In this document: positions 53,501 through 64,000 of the stretch, in pieces
Layout: the number at the start of each line of letters is the position of its first letter
How positions within the stretch are numbered: position 1 is the stretch's first letter
Origin: Hydnum rufescens UP504
Taxonomy: Eukaryota > Basidiomycota > Agaricomycetes > Cantharellales > Hydnaceae
Direction: 5' to 3'
DNA: 64,000 nucleotides
Assembly: GCA_014904985.1 (NCBI GenBank)
Contig: MU128916.1
Coordinates: forward strand, 93,805-157,804
Notes under the pieces: model-generated
Told to the model about the DNA's origin: nothing
Seen by the model: only the letters and a program-made list of their open reading frames with translations
Database searches by the model: none
Translations under genes and position numbers: made by a program

Positions 53501-55688
53501 TCGTTTCATGGCTATACATAACGTGTATTACATCTTCATTCGCCCCAGGTTCTGTTGGAATTGATGTCGACGCCAATACAGCCACTGCCCACTTTCCCTG
53601 GTTCTTCGCCGAGGATCCTTGAAGTTGTTTCCACAAAATGACCTGTCGTGGTGTCAATCCAAACGTAGATGAGGTGCCTTTCCAGAGCCGAACTGGCTCA
53701 GTAACTTTGTAACCCTTTTCGCGATTAGAATGTGAAGAAGGAGTGAGATTGGTGGCGATATCCCATATTTCTATTACACCATCACCATGAAGAATCGACA
53801 GTATATCTGACTCCTCATTGATTGAGTAAGCCAGGTGCAGGGGCGCCGAGGAGAATGGAAGCAATCCAGAGCCAGAGGGTGAATCACGATGAGAGGGTAC
53901 GACGGGAATTTGGAAAGAGGACATTGGAGGCGGGACATTCTGGATGCGAAATGGGGTAATGAGAATGTTCTCTGAAATGGTTGAGATTTTCGTGAGTCAG
54001 GGATCAGCGTTGAACACAAAAAGGGGCCCACGGACCACCGTCCACCACTGCAACAGAGCCAGAATCATTCGGTGGAGGTGTCCGGGAAATGCAAGTCTCC
54101 CACGAGAAAGTATACTGCAAAAGGTGCCCTACGTACCCAAAAAAATGCCGTTAAGGTGTTGACCATTTCCAATATACGTAACGCCACTTACGGGAAGTCG
54201 AGATATCCAATCGCAAAGCCTGTTCAGGATGCCATGAGATACTTGTAAAATGCCCTTTCGACGGTGCTGCAAGGGACTGTTTGAGATACCTGGGTCCAGA
54301 AACAAGAATAAGCCACAACTTGGTAGGGACCAAAAGCCTAAAGAGCCGAGATATTACCAGTGATAATTCCCAATCGTCCAGAGTTGGACTGCAAGACCAT
54401 CAGGTCCCGTTCAATGGGGATTTGAATCACATCATTCGATACGCACCAATGTCACCATGATCATGTGTATGAATCCAAACAGCCAAAACGCCCGAATCGC
54501 ACGACCACGCAACCTCTCTTACACGATATCCATACTTGAGTGTTTCTCCGGCGGCCAAGGGAGCTGGAGATCCTCCCTTGACTATCTCGAAACTACTTCT
54601 CCTCAGGCCATTGCGCTCATAAAAAACAACATCGTGCCGCCCCTCCCTTCCGGAGCCCAAGCCTCCAGCAGAACCAAATCGTTGGGTGGAGGCTATAAGC
54701 GAGCCGGAAGGATTCCATGAAAGAGAATGCTCCAAACCTGGCGTACCCTCTACTGTAGAGTGCAGGACGACGGTCGGTGTAGGGGAATATACACGAATGA
54801 CTCGACGCTTGAGTCTTGGTGAACTAGAGGTCGAGCCAGACAATTCTGGGGAGGGATCCAATTCCAGTGCGGAAACGCAGAAAAAAGCAGCGTCACCACG
54901 CCACGAGATACGGAAGCGGTCGTCGTCATCAGGACTTGAACCGATGAGGGCTGGTGCAGTCGCCTCCGCTGCCGATTTCCCAATCGATCCATGGAACTGG
55001 GTGGATTTCGAACCCCAACCTAATGCATCCGGCTTGTCTATCAAACGCAACAGTCAGTATGGGATCACGAGCACTAGAATAAGCCTAGTACCTTGTCCAA
55101 ATTCAGAAGTGCGCAGAGATGCTTCGTATAAGACTTCAAAATCTCTGTTCATTTGTATCATGTCCCCGACACCGTTTACAAGAATCAGGAATGCATCGTC
55201 TGGACTCCAGCTTGCTGCCTCAATGCCAGAGTCGACAGAGCCCACTATATCGGCTTCCTATAGTATCAAGTAGTAAGGCGGACGTATTGGACGAAGATTG
55301 AATTAAAGTTACTGGGGCGTCATTGTCCAAGGGAATAGTTGCGATGTCTCCACCAGACAGAATCACACAGAGATATCTCAATTCAGCGTGTACATGAAAG
55401 GAGACTATTTGAGGAGAGCCCGCCGTGCTCCTCGTAGGAGATCGGAATTGCACGAAAAGCTTAGGAGACTGGAAGCCATAGTAAGACGGGTTGACGCAAT
55501 GGTAACAATTCAGGTACCTCAGCTGAAAATTTCCATATCTTCACTGTTATTTCCCCTTGTCTCTCCGAAATTTCCGAGGCCACAAACACAGTACCATCAT
55601 CCAGGTCTATTGTGGACGTCGAAACGTCCCCTGAATTCCCAGCAGGAAGCGATCGGACTACGCGCGAGGCAATCGATATATTTCTCAT
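50545..55688 (-). CDS. ELP1: Elongator complex subunit 1 (Elp1/Iki3)
   Basis: Scaffold of Elongator, which modifies wobble uridines of tRNAs in the cytoplasm. The start MRNISIASRVVRS at 55688 resembles the family N-terminus; the frame runs a few codons further upstream but only to a non-ATG codon. The N-terminal half is WD40 repeats, e.g. VFYERNGLRRSSFEI, LKYGYRVREVAWSCDSGVLA and HGDGVIEIWDIATNLTPSS. The C-terminal half is helical with DPKEYLPFLRELRALSQAYQ, FTIDNHLKRYSKALIGLRDA and MDEAIRFIELHKLYKEALSV. It is followed by the basic tRNA-binding segment SRSKKKTERKRGKKGTVDEE, and ends NWLMAFLESR. About 1,300 residues in many exons, as expected. Confidence 0.9.
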
Positions 55689-55810
55689 AGCGTGGGCTCT
55701 GGCGCCTATTCTATCCAAGGAGGTTGCGCCAGCTCAAGAAGTCTGGGCGCGTCAGAATCGAAAGCTCAGCCACTCGGAGGTTGCCGTTTCTTCGAGCACG
55801 CTTCTCAACA
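55689..55810. promoter_or_regulatory. Divergent ELP1 / UPF0390 promoter
   Basis: About 122 bp separates the inferred ELP1 start from the start of the small plus-strand gene. No clear TATA box. The assignment rests on geometry. Confidence 0.45.
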
Positions 55811-56240
55811 ATGGTTCAGGGAACGACGAAGTTGGGGCAGAAAAAGACCTCTGGTGGGCGTTCAGGCGCAGCAAAAGACATGAAGAAAGGTCGCCGAGTT
55901 ATTGCGCCGAAGGCTCCGGCTGCAGTGCAACACCATTTGATTCGCAAGGTTGGTCGTCCTCTTAGTCGTCATATACAATGATCACTAAATCCCGGTTAAC
56001 CCCCCCACACAGAACCTGTCGGCCAAGATTAATAACTCCATTGAGAAGCAGATGGTGGCGGCTGCTTCGTCTGGGAAGTTGACCATCATGAAACATGTTG
56101 CAGGGGATACAAGACCAGAATCGTTAGTTTCTCTTCTCTAGTACGTTGAATTTCCTAATTCCTTCGGCGAGAACAGGTGGAGCAAAAAGGTCACTGAGGC
56201 CAAAAAGGCTGGCTCCAGCACGTCAGCCTCAAAGAAATAG
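55811..56240 (+). CDS. Small basic protein, UPF0390/DUF2462 family
   Basis: Short Lys-rich protein of about 100 residues, conserved from fungi to animals and of poorly known function, often assigned to the nucleus/nucleolus. MVQGTTKLGQKKTSGGRSGA begins at 55811. Exon 1 ends VQHHLIRK, exon 2 is LSAKINNSIEKQMVAAASSG with KLTIMKHVAGD, and exon 3 ends KKVTEAKKAGSSTSASKK. Two short introns (about 55950-56012 and 56123-56176) join in frame. The MVQG...KLG start and the SIE...SGKLTIMK core are the family marks. Confidence 0.85.
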
Positions 56241-56637
56241 TAATGATCCTTCTTTGGACTGCCTAAATTATTTCCTTACAATAGCCATAGACCCCAGGTG
56301 TGTTCATTTGCTATATTCTGTTGGACCCCCGATGTATCTCTAACAACTGGCCCTTCGCTCCTTTCAAAGTTGACCTTTGCAATATTGTATCATAATGCTC
56401 ACGTTACTCGCACATACCCACAATTATCAGATTGATACAGGGCCAGCGCTCGGGGAAGATAGAAGATGGTTGTACATGTATTGTACACCTCTATCGATTG
56501 TGATTATCAGCTCCGAGACATAACAACAAATACAGCAGGATGATTAGGTTGACGATTGCGAAATGAAAGAGTCCATGCCACAAGAAAAAAAAGAAGAAAA
56601 AGAGAAAAAAAAGAAACGCGCTCAAGTGATGTTGATG
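56241..56637. other. Convergent 3' region
   Basis: Between the stops of the UPF0390 gene (+) and the Zn2Cys6 gene (-). AT-rich with an A-rich tract (56582-56615). No gene seen. Confidence 0.5.
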
Positions 56638-58005
56638 TCAGGCGAGATACGAATAGAATCTGATTGCTTCACTTTTTTGCTGCGCTTGGTCGACGATGTT
56701 GTCGATTTTTAACTCGCTTCTTCCTCCCCGAGCCTTCGGGGACACGGTGACCTCCTTCACATTGGGGTCAGGTAAGGTGTTGTCCACGGCGGAGACCTTG
56801 CGCCTCCGTACTAGAGACTTTATTGGATTTGTCTCCTCCGCCACGACTTGCTCTTCAGGGTGGAACCCTCTCGGGTCCGCAAGCGTGACATTATCCTCGT
56901 CGTACCCAGGAAGAGCGAACGTTTGACTATACGTAGTCTGCTGCTCGACGAAAGTGACTGGGAGAGGCGGGCTCGTCGGGTAGCCGTGCGGATAGTCATG
57001 TCTATCGTATCCCGCAGGATTCGAGCTGTCGAGATTGGTCTGCCCGCCATCGACAATTGCATCTCCGGTAGGATTGATATGTGAAGCGTCCGAGGGTGAA
57101 TTATGTGCACCAGTCTCACTCGCGTGGCTACTTTGTCCAGGCGGGCTGTGGCCGCTAAGATGAGAGCTAGGTGCGGGAGGAACTGGTACTCCCGTAGCAA
57201 GGAAACCGATAGGGACATTATAGTGAGTGCCAAACTGGATTGGCTGTCCGTCAGGACCTAACGGGATGCCATTGGTCGAATAACCATATACAGCGAATAA
57301 GCCAGGTTGAATCGTGTGATGACCAGTAGGATGTGGGAAGGGATACATGGGATAGGGGAAAGCAGGAGAATGCTGATGATGGTTGTGATTGTTCCCGTGG
57401 TCGACGTTCGATACCGTGGCCTGAGGCTCGGGTTCCTGAGACACCATGTCATGCCCTTCTGCAGGAGCACTTGTTCGACGCCTATACGGTCCCCGCTTAG
57501 AGCCCGCAGTGCGCTTCTTGCGCTCTGAGTCCTGGCAATCATGAAGACCGTAGCGCGTGCATCGCCCACACGGTCGCTCTTCATCACACTTCTTGCACGC
57601 TTTTTGACAATTTGTGCAAGCGTTTTTGACCTGGTTGCGCTTGGGCTTCTCGGGACTCGACGGCGGAGGGACGAAAGAATATGGGTAGTACATCATTGGC
57701 AGACCGCCTTGCTGCGCTTGCTGCTGGTGCTGAGGTTGCTGAGTCTGGTCTTGTTGCTGTTGCCCCTGTTGTGGCGGGTGAGACTGTTGACCGCGGTTGT
57801 CACCGTAGGTGTAATCACTACCATAGACCCCAGAGGAAGTAGATTGGCTGCCTTGGTTCGACCGTTTTGGATCGTCGTCGGGGTTGTTCGAATTGGATTC
57901 TGTCTGCGCGCTCATCATCGAGGGATTAATGTAGGGAAATTCTGGGGGCGAGTCTGAATGCGGGCTATACACGCTGTGGTCTGGCCCAGCCGCAGACAAC
58001 GGCAT
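56638..58005 (-). CDS. Zn2Cys6 fungal transcription factor
   Basis: Nuclear DNA-binding regulator; targets unknown. The Zn2Cys6 binuclear cluster reads C-x2-C-x6-C-x5-C-x2-C-x7-C within ACTNCQKACKKCDEERPCGR and CTRYGLHDC, roughly residues 120-150 from the chosen start. It is followed by the basic linker KKRTAGSKRGPYRRRT. Before it lies a Gln-rich tract, after it a Pro/His/Ser-rich region, and the C-terminal segment contains NPIKSLVRRRKVSAVDNTLP and ends SEAIRFYSYLA. No fungal-specific middle homology domain is evident, so it is a short member (~455 residues). The ATG giving MPLSAAGPDHSVYS was chosen; the frame stays open upstream to a non-ATG codon, so a 5' exon is possible. Confidence 0.85.
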   Translation of the reverse strand: MPLSAAGPDHSVYSPHSDSPPEFPYINPSMMSAQTESNSNNPDDDPKRSNQGSQSTSSGVYGSDYTYGDNRGQQSHPPQQGQQQQDQTQQPQHQQQAQQGGLPMMYYPYSFVPPPSSPEKPKRNQVKNACTNCQKACKKCDEERPCGRCTRYGLHDCQDSERKKRTAGSKRGPYRRRTSAPAEGHDMVSQEPEPQATVSNVDHGNNHNHHQHSPAFPYPMYPFPHPTGHHTIQPGLFAVYGYSTNGIPLGPDGQPIQFGTHYNVPIGFLATGVPVPPAPSSHLSGHSPPGQSSHASETGAHNSPSDASHINPTGDAIVDGGQTNLDSSNPAGYDRHDYPHGYPTSPPLPVTFVEQQTTYSQTFALPGYDEDNVTLADPRGFHPEEQVVAEETNPIKSLVRRRKVSAVDNTLPDPNVKEVTVSPKARGGRSELKIDNIVDQAQQKSEAIRFYSYLA

Positions 58006-58215
58006 CGAACTAGAGGAAGCATAGAAAGATTGAAGTGGGAAGGCAGCGTCGGGGTCGGAGTATAACTCACCAAGCGGCGCTACAAATAGCGAACTTGCGG
58101 CACCAGAGGCTCTCGGAAATTGCCGGAATCCATGTTTACGATAATCATGCAAAATAATATACACTATACAGTACTGTACATATGCAGGGAGAAAGAAATT
58201 GAGGGTGAAAATAAA

Positions 58216-61200
58216 CTACGCAGGTCCTTGCGGTTTTTGTGGTGGGGTTTGAGGAGCGAGTCGAGCGCGATTAATCACCGTGGGCCCGCCCCCTCGTATT
58301 CGTTTTCCGTCTCCTTGGGCGCCCTCCGCCTCCGACTCCCGTGGACGCTTGATGCCTCCAGCAGCACCAGCTGCAGCACCAATTATTGAAGTCTGTTGAG
58401 GACTTGTGGGCGCCGCTGGGGTTGTCGATGTGCCCGATGCAGTCGCATTGACACTTGCTAGGATATGGGCACCCCCTCGCCCAGGCATGCCACGTCCCGC
58501 CCCGCCCCGGCCACGCACAGGGGTACCGCGAGTTGCAGGATTGGAAGGTCCCGGTCCCCCAGGTGCCCCTGTAGTACCAGGCTTAGCTGGCAAAGACGAT
58601 ATCGTGGGTTTGGCTGCCGCAACCGCGGCCACCGGTGGACCAGCCGATGTCACTCCTTTCACGGCATTCGCAACGTGCTTCTGTTCGATCGCAGCATTCT
58701 TCTGCTCGATAGCAACAAGTTGGGCCTGCAACCTTGCCAGCTTGGCGTCCTTGACCTTGTTCTTCGCCTCAAGCTCCCGAGCAACGCTCGCCTTGGCCTC
58801 TTGGATCGCCTGTGCGTGCTTCGCCCCCAACTCTTCCTCTACTGTTGCTCTAATCGTCGTCTTTTCTTGCTCCAGCTTCGCCCTTTCTTCCCCAAGCCGG
58901 GTCTCGACGGCAGCCTCGATCGATTCAGAGGAAGGCGCAGGCGCTGGTGCTTGAATGGCGTCCGAAGACTTGGCAGCAGCCTCACTCGCCGCTGAGAGCA
59001 CCGCGGCTTTGAGCTCTACTGCATGTTGTTCAGCCAGACGACTCTCGAGGGCCTTAAGTTCGCCCTCATGTCGCTCATTTAGGGCGTCCACTTCGCTCCG
59101 AGACACAGATGATCCTGCAGCAACCGCGGCTTCCTCTTTGACCTTGGCGACGGCTTGAGCTACGGCAGTTGAGATGGCTTCCTCCTGGGTGCGATCCTGT
59201 CCCTGAACTGCCGCCTTCTCTGCCTCGAGGGCCTCGATCCGCTGGTTCAGAGCGGCCAGTTGGGAGGCGTGGGCCGTCGTCGCATCCTGAAGCTGCTTTT
59301 CGACGTCACTGCGAGCCCTCTTGAGCTCATCCTTCTCCTTGTTCAGATTGCCTAGGTTGGTCCGAGTCTGAGTCATTAATTTGGCGTACGCGTCTTTATT
59401 CAATTGAAGAGTTTCCTTCAACTTCACAGACTAAACGAAAAAACGGCAGATCCACATGTGTGAACGTTGTGAAATGAAGAAGAAACCGAACTTACTTGGG
59501 CCTCCAGATCATTACGTTGCGCCAGAAGTGCATCGCGTTCTCCATGTAATGAGGCATTTTCATCTCGCAAGGTCTGAATTTCGGCGGGATCCACCCGGTG
59601 ATGCTATGAACCACGATCAGCACAGATGAACCCAAGGAATGAGGTTCAACGTACCTTGCTCAAGATCTGCTCCGTGCGATCCTTTAGACGTCTATTATCC
59701 TCTTCCAGTCGATGGATTTGGGCCTCGCGGGATTCCAATTCAGCCTTGAGCAGGCTGCATTGCTCACTCAACGGCTCTAGTTCCGATTGAACCTGTTGAA
59801 GTTGCACCCGTAAGCTCTGGGCAGTGTTACGATTTGCCTCGCTTTCCGATCGTAGAGTTGCGTTGCTCTCTCGCAGGAGATTAAGCTGGTTGATCTTCTC
59901 CAACAGATCGGCATGCTGTTCCGCGGAGGATGAGGATTGGGATGCGTGCTCACGTTCCTAATCCACGCACTAAATGTTAGAAGAGAGCAACTGCAACAAG
60001 GCCATAAAACCGTACCTCTTTGAGGGAGATGCGCGTAGCTTCCAGTGTCTGAGCAAGATGATCGCTGTAAGACTTCAGGCGGATGTTCTCCTGCTTGTTC
60101 AGGTCTAATTGAAGCTCTGCAATCTCCTTTTCGCGGCGGACGAATGCAATGACAGAGCGCAACTCAGCTAGCGCGTCGTCTGGATCTGCACCTTCCGCAG
60201 TACTGGGCACAGTGGACAGGTCGGCAGTAGAATCGGCAGCCTGGCGGATGCGCGCGGCCTGCGAGCTGATGGTTTCCAGGTGCTGATGTAAAGCCGCATT
60301 TTGCGCCGTCAAATCCCTGCAACGATTGGAGATGTCTTCCATTTCCTTGGAAAGGGCTTCTTTCTGGCCGTTCCATGTGCTTTCAGAGTTGGCTGCGCTA
60401 GCAATTGCGGTTTCGGCTGCGGTCTGACTTTCACGCGCTTGGGCCAGGACCTCACGCAATTCCTCCTTGAGGCGGGAGACCTGCTTTACCGCCTCAGCAT
60501 GGGCCACTAATTCCCGGTTATATTTTTCGTGCGCATCCTGACGTAATGATTGGGTTCAGTGAACAGGGTTGACTCTGGGGAAGAACTCAGAAAAAAACGC
60601 ACATGGGCAAGCTGAGCTTGTCGTCGAAGATCTTCTTGAACAGACACCTGCATGTCCTCAGCCGTACCAAGATCGTGAATGGTTGCTTCGAGAAGGTTCT
60701 TTTCTTTGGTGAATTCAGTACGCTGAGTTTCAACCTGCTGCTCAAGCTCTGCTTGCTTTTTGAGGGCGATAGAGAGATTTTCTTGTGCGGTATTGTGTTG
60801 ATCTCTTCGAACTTGGAGTTCCGACTAGAGAAAAATGGATGTATGAGCCCAAGACAAACAGTGTTTAATCAGCTTGAACTCACCGAGAGTGTCGCAATTT
60901 GTCTTTCCGTATCGGCTTTGTATTGCTCAAACGTGGCGTTGAGACTTTCCAATGCCTCTTCATTCGCCTGACTGATGTTCTTGAACTGCTCGACATGCTC
61001 GCGTGACTTTGCAAGATCCGTTTCCGCAATTTTGAGCGCAGCACTATGAATCTAATGTGAGCATCACACTCGAAACCAAACCAAAGGTGAGGGTCAATCT
61101 TCACCTGAGCTCAGCCACTTCGGCGCGCAGACGATCCTCTTCCGAACCTTGGTTGAACTGAGATTGTGCGGATCCCTCTGTACCAGAAGGTCTGCGCTCG

Positions 61201-64000
61201 TATACGGAAAGTTTCTGGGTCGTGCCGTCAAGTTGACGCAGCAAATCGTCGACGCGAGTTTCGAGGTGAGACCGGCTGGTGTCGGCGATACTTTGTGCTT
61301 CTTTGGATTTGTACAAGTCATGGGTCTGGGAAGCATCCAGGTAAGCACGGACCCAAAAAGGACAAAGTCGAGGAGTGCGCACGAGGTTCTCGACGCGCGT
61401 ATTTAACTCCTTGATTTCAAACCCTTTCTGGATCAACATATGTCGGCCATTTTCGGCTTCTTTATTGAGTTGCTCTCGAAGATCATACCTAAAGTAGGAA
61501 AGGATTAGCTCTGTGATCAATCGAAGTGATACAATTGCGCACGTCTGGCCCTCCAACGCCTTAACCTGATTCTCAAGCCGTCGTTTTTCGCCTTCTACAG
61601 ACTTCTCAAGTTCAGCCTGAATGCTCTGAAGGTTGCCCATGAGGTCCTTGAGATGTGTTTTCTCTTTGAGCAAGTTTCGGTTTTCCTCCTGCAATCGTGA
61701 CTCGAAGCTCTACACCGACACATGATGAGCAATATCCTGACACTCCGACATCCGACATACGTACTTTGAGGAACTTATTTTCTGCCTGAAGATTCGCGCT
61801 TTCATTGCGGAGACGTTCGGTCAGGCTCCGGGCCTCACGCAACTCCTCGCCGACATGATAGGATTGTATCTCGATTTTACTGGCCGCATCTTCAAGTTGC
61901 TTATTCCTTTTGTGGAGACCAGAGATCTCCTGGTTTTGCATATCCGCAGAATCCTGAGAGATTCGAATCCGCTCTGTCGACAATACACATATAAGTGATG
62001 ACATCCTCACCTCCGATCCCATGGTGTGGACCAACCTTGAAGGAATTCGATCTGTGCATTGGCTTTAGCTAGGCTAGCCCCTTGGTGACCAACCTCTCTT
62101 TGAGCAGCATTGAGATCCTCTTTGAGCTTCGTGGTGTCTACGCCCATCTCTAATTTGAAAGTTTCAAACAGAGTCTGCTGCTCTTCGAGCATTTGTCGAT
62201 AATCGATGGTCGTTCTCGAACCATCGGAAGTCAAAGGGAGGCCACTTTGCGAAGGGCCACCACCAACGTCTTTACCTTGCCGTGCAAGTATATTCCGATA
62301 CATATCGCGCTCTTTCTGATGCGTGGAAACGAGAAGCTTTTGTCGCTGGAGCTCTTCTTCCATGTCCCGAACAGCCTCACTAGCTTCGGCGAGGGCCGCG
62401 GTCTCCTCTTTGCTTAATTGCGCCTCGAGCGTGGCTTGTCGCTCCTCCCATTGAGCTGCAAGCCCGCGAGCGGTCCGGAGTAGCCGGTGGTTCTGCTGTT
62501 GAAGGTGTGGGAGATTCTTAAAGAGAACGAGGTTGTCCGTGATAACTTTATCAGAGTCGGTTTCTTCCTCTGTCGAGGTAGGAACTTCGTCGAATTCCAT
62601 GTTCTCCAAAGAAGGATCATCCCGCAAAGCAACCTCTCGCAGAAGACCTTGAACTTGCCGCCCGAGGTCGATGAGCTGGCGTTGTATAATTGTGTTCTCC
62701 TCTGCGACCTTCTTGGAATTAGCTGCCTCCTCGCGAACCAGACGGGCGAAATCGTCACGTTCAGCACCCGCTTGGGCGAGCTGCGAAGCCAGGAGAGAAA
62801 TTTCCTCGTTTGCACGCATGTACTCTACCCGTTGGCTTTGAATGAGGGGCGCCTGCGATACAATTGGTTACGTAAAAGCGATCCAACAAACCGCCATGAG
62901 CAAAGGGAAACATTCTCACTCTCTCCTCGATATCCGACAAGATTTGAGCAAGGGCGGATTCGAGTCGCCGGGTCTCCTCCTTCTGCTTCGTGAGCTCATC
63001 ACCCATCTTAACGTAGTCGGCGTAGACCTCAGTGTAACTCCGTCCACTCTTCTGCAGTTTCGTCGCCAAACTTGCAGTGGGGCTGAGGAGGAATCCAGAA
63101 GTGGTGGGCGTGCTTGGACCAGGAGTAGCAAATCGACCGGGAGTGCTCATCTCAGCGGCGCTTGCAACACGAAGCTGATCGAGTCGAGTCTCGAGATCAT
63201 CACTACGCTGGCGTTCCTTTGTCAATTCGTCCTTGAGTTGGGCTTCATTGGCGGAAGCTTTGGAAAGAACCGTATCCCATTCACGCTCAATCTCCTCAAC
63301 TCGGCGCCTAGAGTCCTCGTTTCGACGATCCATTAGCTCTGCCAATCGTTTTTGGGTTTCGGACTCCGCGCGGAAGGACGCCGCCTGTTGCGACAGCTCT
63401 CCCTGCAAAGATTGGACCTTGGCCAGGGTCTCGACAAGTTGCGATTCTTGGGACCGGTGCGCAGTCTGAGTCAACGTTAGCCGCGACGAGATCGAAGTAT
63501 TGTCCTGCGTCAACGAATCGACTTGAGATTGAAGTCGAATGATCTCAGCATGCTACTCAAGAAAATGTAAGTCAACATCATCGCAGATTTATAATTTCCT
63601 TCGAATCACTTTAGCACGGCGATCATTTGCGGCCGTTTCTTGGAGTAATGTAAGTTCGGCAAGGTTACGTTGCTTCTCCCCTTGAAGGAGCTCGACCTCC
63701 TGCTCGAGGGACTGGACACGGAACTGATGATAATAGATCGGGGTGGGGAACAAGACAAAAGCGAAGATAAAGATAACCTCACTTTGCTGGATGTATCATT
63801 TGAACGCGCTTCTGCCAACTCCGTTTGCAATGCGGACAGTTCGGCGCGAGTTTGCTTCAACCGACCCCGTACATCAACTAGGTCCTCTATATTAAGGACC
63901 AAGGGAATCAGAATATGCGTCATGGCGCGTGCGAAATTGGCACAACCTTCGCGTTGAGCACCAGCTTCACGCAAACTGTTCACAACACCGAGAAGATCGC
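58216..64000 (-). CDS. MLP1: Nucleoporin TPR / Mlp1 homolog, N-terminus beyond window
   Basis: Long coiled-coil protein of the nuclear pore basket, important for mRNA export quality control. Almost the whole reading from 64000 to about 58900 is heptad-rich coil in many exons. Family-typical pieces are TIIQRQLIDLGRQVQGLLRE, ITDNLVLFKNLPHLQQQNHR and LLRTARGLAAQWEERQ (about 62700-62440), plus RTNLGNLNKEKDELKRA. The C-terminal domain is low complexity with VRGRGGAGRGMPGRGG, and ends PPQKPQGPA at 58216. About 1,800 residues are present; the N-terminus is off the right edge. I saw no broken exon. Confidence 0.87.

Noticed and set aside
55689..55718. Longer ELP1 start upstream of 55688
   Set aside because: The extension begins at TTG, not ATG, and MRNIS at 55688 matches the family-like N-terminus.
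58006..58164. N-terminal extension of the Zn2Cys6 factor
   Set aside because: The upstream frame opens at a GTG codon with no ATG. It may be 5' UTR or part of an unseen exon, so it was left out of the CDS.

Overview
The window looks like nuclear DNA of a filamentous basidiomycete, probably an agaricomycete. Genes are dense, coding exons are split by many short GT...AG introns (often 45-80 nt), and the proteins are fungal types: Rtt109, an Nha1-type antiporter, a CBM18-GH16 cell-wall enzyme, a Zn2Cys6 regulator and Mlp1/TPR. A Rhizoctonia/Ceratobasidium-like source is my inference from the style of the proteins and repeats, not something the bases prove.

Layout. 1-9.6 kb: ataxin-2/Pbp1 (-, runs off the left edge), Mediator MED22 (-) and a RAD51D-like recombinase (+) sharing a 48-bp divergent promoter, a gene-free stretch, then an Nha1 Na+/H+ antiporter (-). 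9.6-26.4 kb: a gene-poor, repeat-rich block. It holds a ~330-bp MITE with 24-bp perfect terminal inverted repeats, a tRNA-like sequence inside a second inverted-repeat pair, decayed copies of two membrane-protein families, and a large inverted duplication (arms about 16.87-20.05 and 25.13-22.27 kb) whose spacer carries the PKA regulatory subunit gene. 26.4-40.9 kb: a full-length ABCC transporter (+), FEN1 flap endonuclease (+), a Ser/Pro-rich protein of unknown function (+) and the H3K56 acetyltransferase Rtt109 (-). 40.9-43.2 kb: a second small gene-poor stretch. 43.2-64 kb: a GPI-anchored CBM18-GH16 chitin transglycosylase (+), RNase H1 (-) and PMS1 (+) sharing a divergent promoter, Elongator ELP1 (-) divergent from a small UPF0390-type protein (+), a Zn2Cys6 factor (-) and the nucleoporin TPR/Mlp1 (-, runs off the right edge).

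Five genome-maintenance genes (RAD51D, FEN1, RTT109, RNH1, PMS1) lie in the window, four of them within about 17 kb. This is striking but they are not an operon, and a functional link is inference.

Reading caution. In at least five otherwise well-conserved genes (RAD51D, PKA-R, ABCC, FEN1, RTT109) the frame breaks where a homopolymer run is one base shorter than the protein family predicts. A sixth, weaker case is the unknown Ser/Pro-rich gene. The pattern points to base undercalls in the assembly rather than independent pseudogenisation, so I annotate these loci as genes with an apparent slip.
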